From: Letharia columbiana
Taxonomy: Eukaryota; Ascomycota; Lecanoromycetes; Lecanorales; Parmeliaceae
Length of the DNA stretch: 64,000 nucleotides
NCBI RefSeq assembly: GCF_014066305.1
Contig: NW_023501150.1
Location: forward strand, 1-64,000
Direction: 5' to 3'
Shown: positions 45,325 to 55,951 of the stretch, one piece after another
Numbering within the stretch: position 1 is the first letter of the stretch
How the letters are laid out: every line of letters begins with the position of its first letter
Made by a program: the position numbers and the translations under genes
The notes under the pieces: generated by a model
The model's input: only the letters and a program-made list of their open reading frames with translations
Database searches by the model: none
Told to the model about the DNA's origin: nothing

Positions 45325-46497
45325 TTAACTTGTGCGTCCTGATTCAAATGTGTTCAGCAACGATCTTTGGTAGAGAAGACTTGATGAGTAAAGGGTACAA
45401 CCCACTTCACTACGCTTCTCCTTTTCTGTCGCGCAGCCTGGAGAACCAGAGTGATCTAGGCATTCGAAGGTTGTGCATGTTCCGTTTTCGAAGCAGATGA
45501 AGCCGATCGGAAGAGCTTCGCTACGTTTCTCCTTTGGTGTCAAACATGTTGAGGAATCAGGGAACTCTAAGCATTCGATAGTCGGAGCGCATGTTCCGTT
45601 CACAAAGCAGACCTCCCCAATATCTTCAGATTTGTTGTGTTTTTCTTCCTCGCAATCAAGGCATACACAGCCCGAGCCGTCCAATTCGCAGGATGTTTTG
45701 ACGGGCGTGGGTAAGATGGTGCGGCGTGGAGTGGTTTGAGAACATTGCCCGCGTCTGGGATCTTCGTCAGCACAGACGGGAGTAGGCTCGCCGATGAAAT
45801 TGTCGCCTTCGGATTAGCGTTTGCTCGGTGCGGTCTGTCACATATGGGTCAGGGAGTTTTTAGAGCGAAGAAGACAGCGACCGAGACACGCGTCATGCCT
45901 GTTTACCTCGCTGCGTTCTTTCACATCTGGCCCTGGACATCCACAAACATCTGGGTGTTCGAGACACAAGAAGTTGATACATTATCCCTCGTGAGGTCCG
46001 CTCGTGAAGCATTTGAAACCAATAGGGTCTGGTCCACGATAATCTGTGCATGTCGTGCCTGGTGGAAGTGATGCGGATGACGCGGAAATCGGCGTTAAAA
46101 CAATAGGATCGACATTAATTGGACTAAATCCTCCGTCAAGCTCACAGTCAGACGAAGCAGCTTCGTTTCGCTTTTCCTTGCTTGCCGCTGGCGGCGGTGC
46201 GTTTGGACAACCACAAGTATTTGGCAATTCGAGACACTCGAAGGTGATACACCGTCCCGCATGGGGTCCGCTCTCGAAACATTCTGTGCCAATAGGGACC
46301 GGTCCATGATGAGCTGTGCATGTCGTGGCTGATGGAATTGAAATGGACGAAGTGGTAGTCGGAGTTGGACCGACCACTATTGGGCCGCAGTCTTCATCGA
46401 GCGGACAAGGTGATGCGTCTCTTGGTGGGAGGAGGTTACCAGGGATTGCGGCGTGCGGGGTAATGTCCACGGTGCTGTTCTCCAGCTTGGTTGTCAA
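45325..46497 (-). pseudogene. Cys-rich repeat precursor with Kex2-like KR sites, disrupted
   Basis: The minus strand encodes a series of modules. Each has the order IG.(E/K/I)CF..G.C....CLE.P....C and ends in a dibasic KR or ER followed by (S/N)E: KEKRNE, KERSE, a third SKR-SE, and two KEKRSE near the 3' end. The first two modules are longer, with TTCT..(H/Y)(H/R)GP(V/D)PIG and CGCP. Dibasic KR sites between repeats are the hallmark of secretory precursors cut by Kex2. Two TAA codons interrupt the frame (45982-45984, where module A has Arg, and about 45814-45816, between KR and SE). Module B ends at a GTAAAC donor at 45906 with a CAG acceptor at 45835. No ATG or signal peptide is found; the 5' end runs into the ankyrin relic. 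I read it as a decayed secreted-peptide or effector-like precursor. The function is unknown. Confidence 0.5.
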
Positions 46498-46502
46498 TTA
46501 GA

Positions 46503-47167
46503 AGTGCAGCTATCCCTACCGAAGCTTCCTCGGCTACTATGGCTAGTGTGGTCTTATAGTCCTTAAAGAGGTTGCGATTGGTGTCCGCGCCGTGGGATAA
46601 GCAGAGCTTGACGAACTCGATATCGCCGTCGGCCGCGAACTAGGTGAGCATGTCTCCCATATACCCCATTACGTAAGTGACGTCTACGGCTTCGGCGGCG
46701 AGGATGGCGTCGTAGGTTTTGATCGAGCGGTTGTTGCGGATGTGGTCCATGACTTGACTTGTCACTTTACCGCCGGAGGCGAGACAGTGTTGGTTGATGG
46801 CGGAGTGGTCCTTGCCGGCGGCGACGTACATTGTGGATGAGAGCGGAGGATCGGAGCAGGGGTTTTGGAGTTTATGGTTGGAGAGGTATGGGAGGATGGC
46901 GGAGAGGGAGCCTGCGTCGCAGGTATTGTACAGTTCTTCTCCTAATTCGGCTTTTATCTGGTGTTCTACATGATGGTGTTCGCAACAGTGGGACTGTGGG
47001 TTAGTGGGTCCATTATGAGGCCATAGCGTTGGTGGTTGTTTGATCAACCGTTCCATCAATATGCGATATGCGATAGTAGGGAGACAGGTGGCCATGGCGA
47101 GTACTATTTGTATGGCCACTGCACCAGTAGTGGGCTCTTCATTCGAATTGTTCTCTTTCAGAGCCAT
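46503..47167 (-). pseudogene. Truncated ankyrin-repeat gene with in-frame stop
   Basis: ATG at 47167 opens MALKENNSNEEPTTGAV. A helix AIQIVLAMATCLPTIAYRILM follows, then ankyrin-type units (LYNTCDAGSLSAILPYLSNH, STMYVAAGKDHSAINQHCLASGGKVT, YDAILAAEAVDVTYVMGYMGDML). A TAG at 46640-46642 ends the frame, yet the same frame continues past it with FAADGDIEFVKLCLSHGADTNRN and TTLAIVAEEASVGIAALLIDN before similarity stops near 46503. Intact relatives carry many more repeats, so the gene has lost both its frame and its 3' part. The breakpoint abuts the Cys-rich repeat relic. Its promoter and start are duplicated at 30.2-30.4 kb. Confidence 0.65.
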
Positions 47168-48246
47168 ATCATTGTTCTCCCTCCCACCCACACCTATATA
47201 TAGCTTCATTTTCACTCCAGGTCATGTCGCTTAGACATGGGAGTTTTTCTAGCGCTGGGGGGCCTTTCTGGGCTATTTGCATGTCCAGAAAGGTCTTAGC
47301 TGCCCCAGTGTTGGATATGCCCAATCATATATCTACATATCTACTTGTGCATGCGTCATTTCTGTATGGCCTCACTGTTTGCGAGCACTAATGAGTGGAT
47401 TTACTTTTTGCTGGCTTTGCAAACTTGGAAAACTGAATCAGCAGGTTTTGAAGGAGATTTGAGTCATGGTGTCGTGGTATGAATGGTAGCCTTATCTTTT
47501 ACACTTAGGACTGTAGCGCTACTCAGCCTTACCAATTCAGATTCGGAGAACGTACGTGGAATAAGCTGTGCTGGAGAAGTTATGGTTGTATCGTAAGCTC
47601 AGAGAACAAAATCTCCAAGGTGACTGACGAATACAAGAGAGACAACCCCTTCAGTGATCTCAAGGAACGCCCTATTCGCCGATTCTGAGCATAGGAACGG
47701 CTTTTACGGAAACAGATATTTTTATCATCAATCGAATTGATACCTTAGCAACTCACCAGGAAGTGTTGGCCAAATGTTCGGTGGAACTTGTCGGCGGCGA
47801 AATACCATGTTTCAGAGTCAAACGAATCGTATCATGTGCCGTGGAGAAGGCTCTTATCGGAAGTGTGATACGGTGGGGTTTCTGGGCAGAGGCATTGGTT
47901 GGTCTCCCGATGCTAGTGATAGAGGCTTCAAGATTGCTGAGCAGGGTACAGTGAAGAGTAGCTACGGAAGAGATATCGGAAGAGACATACAGCCATGGAG
48001 ATATGAGGACGGACGAGGGAGGGATACTGTGGAAGAGTGATCTCCATTTGGAGACATTGTGAGGGGCGCTTCATGAACTGATTGAACCATTTTTATATGC
48101 GTTTGGTCTTTTCGTGCCAGTTTTGTAGCGGTCTTGTAAAGTAGCAGTCGGGTTTCAAGTTGGACAGTTTACTCGTGTACGCAGGAGTATTGTCTGTCTG
48201 ATCGTACACAGTCAGGAACAATTGTAAGCCGAATTGGTTCGCTCGG
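47168..48246. other. Intergenic stretch
   Basis: Apart from the upstream part of the duplicated ankyrin 5' region (to about 47265), no feature is supported. The plus-strand frame at 47774-48040 has no recognisable domain. Confidence 0.4.
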
Positions 48247-50739
48247 CTAGACAAGGATCTTTTTCCCATTTCTCAGGTTCTCGATCTCGCGCTTCAGCTC
48301 TTCCCGCTTCCTCTTCGTAGAGACATCTTCCCCTGCGATACGATCCAACTGAGCCTCCTCCAACCCACTCACAAAGTTCGGAGAAAACAGCCGGACCGGC
48401 GCAGTAGGTCCTGTAAGAAGGTAGTGATCCACTGCTTGCATGCAGACGACGTCCACAAAGCGCTTGCGAGCCACTTTGTAATAAGACTTGAGGATATCAT
48501 GAAGGTCACGGATAGTGTGATCAGTGTTGCTTGCGGTCGAAGTTTGCAGGATGTCGTTTACTCTCACCACGTCGCCGTGACCTTCAGCGTCGAATTTCAT
48601 GTTCTCCATGAGCGCCTTCAAACGTTGCTGTCGGCTTGGACAAGTCAGTGTCGGTAGCTGAGGGTTTCGTGCTCTGTACATACCATTTCTCGAGGTTGTC
48701 GGCGAAGTAGTGGTTCTCTGTTAGCGGAGTGCCATTTCTCTCGACGTAGAGGATGAAGTTTGCATGATCGATACTCTTTTTATAGCGTTCTATCAGACCA
48801 TCCATGAGCACCGACACGAGTGCCGACTGAACGCGTTGGTCCTCGCAGATAGCTGCAATTAGAGCAAGGATGAAGTTGTGGACATGGGACACGACATCAC
48901 TAACGTAGCCTAGTGCGAGATTATCCCAATTGGCGGACTGCTGCTTCCAAATGATAGGAAGAAGCGACGCATCGAACGTTCCCAGCTCAAATCCCCGAGA
49001 GCTCTTGTAGACCTTATCGAGCCACGGTATGATACCCGTTGGCTTTGGCATTGGCACTTCGCAGCCCTCGTGTAGGATGTCATCAAGTTCAGGCTCGGGC
49101 CCTGTTTGACGAACACTTTGGGATTGCTCATTGGAGTCCTCGTCATCATCCTCCTCGGTTCCTTCGACGTGATCACCCTCCTCGGACAGCTCAGAACCTT
49201 GGCTGAATGTCATAGTGTGACCTCTCTTCCAAACATCGTCAGCGAAGATCGCATTGCGATCAGCCACAGCTGTGGCTAATTTCAGGCCCGGGACGCTGTC
49301 AAAGAGGTCGTCGGCCCCGTAGCGGGCTGCCAAGGCAAGGGAGGTTGTGCTATGGAATCGGGTCGCGAGGTTGAGCAGATACTCGCGCTGTTGTTCTCGA
49401 TTTTCCCGGCAAGGCCCGAGCGACTCCAGTTGTCTCTTGCGCTCATTCAGTCTTCTATTGATGTCGGATTTTACCTAGAAAATCAGCTGCGGAATTCCAC
49501 ATCTTTGGAGACCAAGCCATACATTTGGGAACTCCTTCTTCACCATCTCCGTCAGGATGTCGCGGAGCTGTCCCTGAAGAGACTCAACGCCAACGCGGTT
49601 TTTCTGGAGTCTGGCCCAGGGTTCTTTGCTCTTGAAGAAGTTTGTCTCCGAGGCGTGTCTATCAAATTTAGGATTCTCAAGTTCCGATTGCCCAGGATTC
49701 CTGACCATCGACCAGCCGAGCTTGAGTTTATAGCTTCGACCTATTGAAGGTCAGTACCGTGGGCATCTTTTCTGCGGAGGTCTGTAACATGTGACTTACC
49801 TTCCACAAGATCAACTACGCGATGCTCGGCCCCTTTATCGACGAGATCTGGCTTGGTCAAAACCCCCAAGGTTCTCTGACCCTCTGTGTCACATTTCTCC
49901 GCCATCTTCAAGATCTCTTGGGTGGCAATATCGACATTTGCTGGGATGACTGCAAGAATGACCGACCTTGGGTTCCTCATATACTGATTCACCATATTTC
50001 TGACAACCTCAATGTCTGAGTCCGTGGTCACGCCTACTGTGGTATTTCTGAAAATGCCCGGAACGTCAATGACGCTCAAGTGCTGTTGCTTTGGGCCACA
50101 GATCTCAATCTTCAGCACATCGTCAGAAAATGTATTGGCTCCTTCATCAGAAGCCCCAAAGACTTTGAGGCCCATGAGCTTGTGTACCTTTCCGCAGTTT
50201 AGTGCATGAGCCGAAAGTGATTATTGTTGGGATGGTCTGATAAGGCTCACCTCTCGTAAGATTTCTGCGAACGTTGGATCGTCTGCGAATTTTGGCTGGT
50301 CCAAAGTTTCGAGATTTCTCTGGTACTTCTTGAGTCTCTCTGCGTGATCAGGGTGCGCGTTTGCGCTGGGAAGTATTGACACGGAGACCTCTGTCGTGGC
50401 AGTCCTTCTGAATGTAATGTGAGTGGCGAATCTGGTGCAAAGTCCACTGTCACGTGGGAAAGGCAGGGCTGTGAGGCCTTCAAGCACCGAGCTTTTTCCA
50501 CTGTATGAATCATTAGTGGCTAATTGACTGCTACGCGCTGCTTGCCGCTGCTTGACGTACCTTGATTGATCACCTACTACAAGTAGCTATGGCAATGTCA
50601 GTCAGCTTCTCGCCTGATGATCCTAGATACCTACCTGGGGAAGAGAGACGTATTCGCCAATGTTGTGTTGGAACAGCTTGTCGATCGTCTCCAAGAGGAC
50701 AGGATCAGCCAGGCTCTTTGCTGATGAGTTGTCTGCCAT
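48247..50739 (-). CDS. Dynamin-family large GTPase, Mx-like (721 aa)
   Basis: Seven exons (50739-50635, 50586-50561, 50500-50251, 50187-49800, 49740-49523, 49474-48684, 48634-48247) join in frame. The 26-nt second exon completes the P-loop. GTPase motifs: G1 GDQSSGKSS (residues 40-48), G2 region PFPRDSGLCTRF, G3 DVPG (VIDVPGIFRN) and G4 TKPD (LGVLTKPDLVDKG). The middle/stalk region contains RNPGQSE and LQGQLRDILTEMVKKEFPNVKSDINRRL, with an acidic insert (about residues 400-425, rich in E/D), and the C-terminus is a GED-like segment (ADNLEKCRQQRLKALM ... KRKREELKREIENLR). There is no PH or Pro-rich domain, as in fungal Mx-like dynamins, so the target membrane is not known. It is transcribed divergently from SEY1, with about 900 bp between the two starts. 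Confidence 0.92.
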
Positions 50740-51639
50740 GATGGGCACAATCTGCAGTAGAAAGTAGTGTACGGTGAGAGACCGTTCTGTTCTGTGGAAG
50801 AATGGAAGAATGGAAGTGATGGTGAGGGAAAGAAGATTGTTTGCTAGTGGCCAAAGAAATGACGGGAAGATGCATGCAGTAGAGGTTATGCGACATACAC
50901 ATGTCAAGCCGCAGAAACAGGAAATGAGCTGGCTGTGAACTTGAAGTAAAAATGACAAGGGCGAGCAGAGGACATCGAGTCTTTTCGACTCAGCCACCGA
51001 TCGTAAATGCCCCTTCTAGAGCAATCGATACTCCTAAACAGAGTCTACGCATTCCAGACTTTCATCTCCTTCAGCGACTACGGCTCGACAACAAGACTTT
51101 AGTCCACGCTCTTCGCTCGTTGACAGAGAATTTTTGGGTTTCATTGAGCTAGTGTCCTAAGACAGTGGTAAGGCGTTTCCCTTTTCTTTGTTTGTTACTT
51201 CAAGGTCCTTGCCAGGTTGTATCTTCCTCCAAGCCCGGTTGCTACAAATTCGAGCATGCCACTCTCGCAGAGAATAGTAAGCAGAGTGGGTATGAATGCG
51301 GTTGTTATGATGACCAGGCGTATGCCACATAGAGGCCCATAGCTCCTTCATGCGATCCTCTTAATATTGTAAAGATCTGTTGATGATTGGTAGCGTAAAG
51401 GCGATGGGGAGATGTGAACAGACGAAGAGACATGTGTGAGGTCCGTTAAATCGCACACGCGCTAGCAGCAGACAGGCTTGGCGTCACTCCGGGAGCTATT
51501 CGCTGTGACGGCGAACGCCAACCAAAAAAATAAAGAAGGTTGATCACACTCCCAATATCAATTTGAGCTAATCACTGCCCGCCACATCAAATCTGGAGCC
51601 TTGGTAGCTTGTACCCCTTTTTGAATTCTTGCTTGCGTT
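50740..51639. promoter_or_regulatory. Divergent intergenic region between dynamin and SEY1 genes
   Basis: About 900 bp separates the two start codons, and no gene is supported between them. It must contain both promoters; I see no clear TATA box or named operator. Long leader-like frames upstream of the dynamin ATG are not conserved-looking. Confidence 0.4.
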
Positions 51640-54436
51640 ATGGCTGCCCTATCTTCACCTCGTCGCCCTTCCATCAGCACTCGGCACCCCACAGCGCCTT
51701 CCATCATGTCTGTTAATGGCCACTTTGCAAACATGGGCGAGAAGCCCACACAAGAGCAGTATGAGCGTGGAATACAGGTCATCAACGAGAACCAGGAATT
51801 CAAGTAGGCGCCCGCGTCCGTACGTGGGCTCAGGAAAGACTGACCAGACCTAGTCCTACCCTCCCGAATTACCTATCCTTCGAGAAAGTCTCGCCCGCTG
51901 GCTTCAATTATCATCTTATATCTGTCTTTGGATCGCAGTCAACCGGAAAATCTACGCTGCTAAACTACCTGTTTGGTACTGAGTTTGGGGTCATGGCCGA
52001 GGACGATAGGAGGCAGACTACAAAGGGAATATGGATGTCGAAGAATAAAAAGTCCCATGCAGTGACAGATTCAAAGACAATGGCGGACAATATCCTGGTC
52101 ATGGATGTCGAGGGCACAGACGGCAGGGAACGCGGCGAGGACCAAGACTTCGAACGCAAGAGTGCCTTGTTCGCGTTGGCCACGAGCGAAGTTCTCATAG
52201 TCAATATTTGGGAGCACCAAGTAGGACTGTATCAAGGTGCAAACATGGGGTTGCTGAAAGTGGTCTTCGAGGTCAATCTCGAACTGTTCCTAAAGGACAA
52301 AAAGTATACGCATCAGGCTCTGGGCTGTGAATACTGTGCTAAACGGAGACAGATCGAATCCACGGTCATTACTCTTCTTCGTCATCCGCGATCACCTAGG
52401 CACTACGCCACTCGCAAATCTTCGGAACACGCTCATACAAGATCTCACGCGCATATGGTCAGGTCTGAACAAACCGCCAGGCTTGGAAAAGTCAAAGATT
52501 GGGGATTACTTTGACTTTGCTTTCGCGGCGCTGCCACATAAGATACTCCAACCAGACCGGTTTGTCTCTGAGGTGGAGAAGTTGGGCTCAAGATTCAGAG
52601 AAGGCTTCCGAGATCCAAGACGGGATGCTTTCAAAAGTGATCAAGAGTCTGATGGGGTCTTCCTATCGGAGTACCACCGACGGATCCCTGCGGATGGATT
52701 CTCGATTTACGCACAGCAGGTTTGGGATCAGATTGTGAACAACAAGGACTTGGACTTGCCTACACAACAAGAGTTGATGGCACAATTCCGGTGTGACGAG
52801 ATATCGCGGGAGGTCCTTGAAGGATTCGATGAGACGATCATACCATTTGAGAATAAGCAGGCTGAGGGCACTCGATTGGGCCAACTGGAGGTCCTTGGAG
52901 GCTTAGGAGCTGCAATGCGAACAGCTAGGATGAAGACGGTCAAGGCATTTGAGACGGAGGCAAGCAGATACCATAAGGGTGTCTATGCACGGAAGAAGGG
53001 AGAGTTGGAGAGCAAGATCGACGGACGTCTCAAGGTACTGTTCCAAGGCCAGCTCTCGGCCGCACATAAGTCCGGAGTCAAAGATTTCAGTGATGCCGTG
53101 AGCGCCGCTGTGAAAGCTGGGCAGAAAAAGGGTGCAAGCTACGATTTCGCTGAAATCGTAGATCGGGAGAAGAAGAATGCTCTATCGAAGTATGACAAAG
53201 AAGCCAAGGGCGTTCTGGTCGAAGGGGCACCATGGAGCAGTTACAAGCAGGAGATGTCCCTCTACCAGAAGGACCTGAATGAGGTCAGCGGACGACTCAG
53301 ACGAGAGGAAATGCGCCGATTGGCGACGCGTGTTGAGCGCTGGGTACGATCACGGCTCGGCGAGTCAGTAGGCTTGGAGTTCAATGCGCTGGGGTCTGGA
53401 AGAGGGGGCTCAGGTGCGCCAGAGACAGGTGAAAGGGGCAGTGAAACAGAGATTTGGGACCGGATATGGAACGTCTTTATCAAGACTGTGCAAGAAGCCG
53501 AGCGAAGGTTCACAGATCGTGCGCAGAGCTTCGACGCAAGTTCTGGTGAGGTGGATGTGGGTTTATGGAGACTGAGACGAAAATCATGGGGGGTGCTGCG
53601 TGCGAAAATCGATGAGGAGATGATGGAAGGGAATTTGCTTTTGAAGCTTCGGGAGAACTTCGAGGACAAGTTCCGCTACGACGAAGCTGGTGTGCCAAGG
53701 ATATGGCGCCCTACGGATGATATCGAAGGCATCTACACCAAAGCACGAGAGTCGACACTCACATTGATACCCTTGCTGTCGCGATTCCAGTCCTCGCACA
53801 CATCGACACCACCACCATTGGATGACTGGATTGGCAATGCGCCGCCTGAAGCAACTCCAGCAGACGAAGAGGACCTCGCGCCAATCGGCGGTGTGGATGA
53901 GGAAGAAGGCAAAAGCTTGGAAGAAGAAATGTTGATATTGAGTGATGCCAAAAAACAGGATGTGACGACTCGGTTCAAGAAGACTGCTGATGGGGTTTAT
54001 GTTGAGGCGAAGAGAAGTGCTATCGGAGGCATGACTCAGGTGCCCTTGTATTTCTATGGGTTGCTTCTGGCGCTGGGATGGAATGAGATTGTTGCTGGTG
54101 AGATGAACATTTCCTGCTCCCTCTACTATCACAACGCCGTACAGTACTCATACACTCACAGTGCTTCGAAATCCTGTCTATTTCATCTTCCTGATCCTTT
54201 TTGGCGTCGGCGCCTATGTCACCTACACCCTTAATCTCTGGGGTCCAATGTACCAAATGGCCAATGCAGCTTCAGCCCAAGCATTGGAGGAGGGCAAGAA
54301 GCGCCTGCGAGAGTTCTTAGAGGAGAGTAATGCGGGAAGGCAGGCTATGGCTATGAGTGGCCAGGATGATGTACAGATGCGGAAACTCAACGGGCATGGA
54401 AAGGCGGTTGTAGAGGAGGAAGACGATGAAATATGA
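51640..54436 (+). CDS. SEY1: Sey1/atlastin-type ER membrane-fusion GTPase
   Basis: Four exons (51640-51803, 51854-52303, 52353-54097, 54162-54436) give 877 aa, with introns of 49-64 nt all in frame. A downstream ATG at 51706 ([13 protein letters not shown]) is a possible alternative start. The GTPase domain has G1 GSQSTGKST (about residues 81-89), the switch region [18 protein letters not shown]3 [26 protein letters not shown] and G4-type FFVIRDH. A long helical-bundle region follows, then two closely spaced membrane helices ([19 protein letters not shown] / [22 protein letters not shown]) and a short cytosolic tail. This is the layout of Sey1/RHD3 proteins, which sit in the endoplasmic reticulum as a hairpin and drive homotypic fusion of ER tubules. 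It looks intact and is probably essential housekeeping. Confidence 0.95.
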
Positions 54437-54803
54437 AATTACAGGCCTGAGGCCTTGTATATTTGGTTACCAGAAGACATCTACATCATTTAATTAGTTT
54501 TACACTTAGAAAAATGATATACGACCGTGCGGCGAAGCCTCAAAAGGGGCAGCAGCATGCCATGTCTTGGCGCCAAGCATTTATATGCCGAGGTAAATAT
54601 CGTGTCAATCGGAGCAAGCCTTCCGTCTCCTGTCTCCTAATAACGGCGTCTATGTGCAGGCAGGGAGAGGCTTAAGTACAGCCTCTTCGCCCTTGGGCCA
54701 TGTCTAAATCCCTTTGCCTTTGTTTTCCTCAAATTTAATCTGTGGCTCTCACCACTGTCCTTACCGCGTCCGAGCAAGTTACCAAATCTTCCCAGTTCAA
54801 GCA

Positions 54804-55951
54804 ATGGCGCCAACATTGTCCACTCTGCGCAGCAAGCTCGGCTTCGCTGGCAAGGCTGGCGTCTGGAAGTTTCTCGCTCTCATCTTCGCCCTTCTGAATC
54901 TCAAGAGCTTACCCTTTGTCTGGCACGTAAGACCTCCCGGTTCCCTTCTCCTCTTATCGCATACACCGAGCCTTCCAATCCTAGCTCTCCAGACTGACAT
55001 CCTGCTCCCCAGATCCGGCTCCTAAAAGGCCTCTTCGCCCAGCGCCGCACATCCCGCCTCCGCCTGACCACCACTCCCGGCCCCTCTACGCTCTTCCAAC
55101 CCCTCATAACCTCCTCCCGCTCCGGGTTCCTCGAATGCGACTACAACCTGCATAAATCCAACTCGACCTACTTCTCCGACTTTGACGTCGGGCGACTCGA
55201 GCTCTTAGTATCCCTCTGCTCACATGGTTTAGACAAGACGAGGAAGGAGCTTGCACTGGAAGAGAAAGAGGGAAGAGGTGATGGAGCAATGGGAAAGGGG
55301 AGATTTGACATCAGATTAGGTGGTGTGAGCTGTCAATTTAGAAAGGAGATCAAGCCGTATGAGAAGTTCGAGGTGTGGACTCGGGTGCTTTGTTGGGATC
55401 GAAAGTGGTTTTATGTAATCTCGCATTTCGTTAAGCCCGGGGTTTTCAGGCCGAAGAGTTATATGCTGCAGCCTTGGCGGGACGGAAGACGGCAGAAAGA
55501 TCACGACGCAGAAAGTGATGGAGTTGTTGCCAATGGAAACACAACACCGTCACCACATCCCGCCATCTTCGCCACCGGCATCGCCAAATACGTCCTAAAA
55601 AAAGGCCGCCTGACCATCCCCCCCGAACGCGTATTCAGAGCCTCCGAGCTCCTGCCTCCAAAACCCGCAGACTACGAAATTCTTCCAGCCACTTCAACGC
55701 CGACTCCAGAGTCGACGTCGAACACTGCTGCGGCTGTATCGATTGTCGATCACATAACGCCTGGAAACGCGGAGGATGTGGTAGTTGCGAGCTTGAAGGC
55801 TGGTGTTGGAAATGAGGATGGGGAGTGGACGTGGGAGAAGGTGGAAGAGGAGAGGAAGAGGGGGATGAAGATCGCGGAGATGTGGGGGGCGTTGGATGGG
55901 TTGAATGAGGAGTTTGCGGGTGACGGAGGGGTGGTTCTGGGACGGTATTGA
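54804..55951 (+). CDS. Thioesterase-like (THEM6-like hot-dog fold) membrane-anchored protein
   Basis: Exon 1 (54804-54926) and exon 2 (55013-55951) make 353 aa. The N-terminus MAPTLSTLRSKLGFAGKAGVWKFLALIFALLNLKSLPFVWHIRLL is a signal anchor. The central part (QPLITSSRSGFLECDYNLHKSNSTYFSDFDVGRLELLVSL, GRFDIRLGGVSCQFRKEIKPYEKFEVWTRVLCWDRKWFYVISHFV) matches the acyl-CoA thioesterase-like family related to animal THEM6. FATGIAKYVLKKGRLTIPPERVF is another block of this family. The C-terminus is acidic and variable. It is likely an ER or other endomembrane protein acting on acyl-thioesters or acting in lipid handling; catalysis is not shown. It follows SEY1 on the same strand with 367 bp between them. 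Confidence 0.82.
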
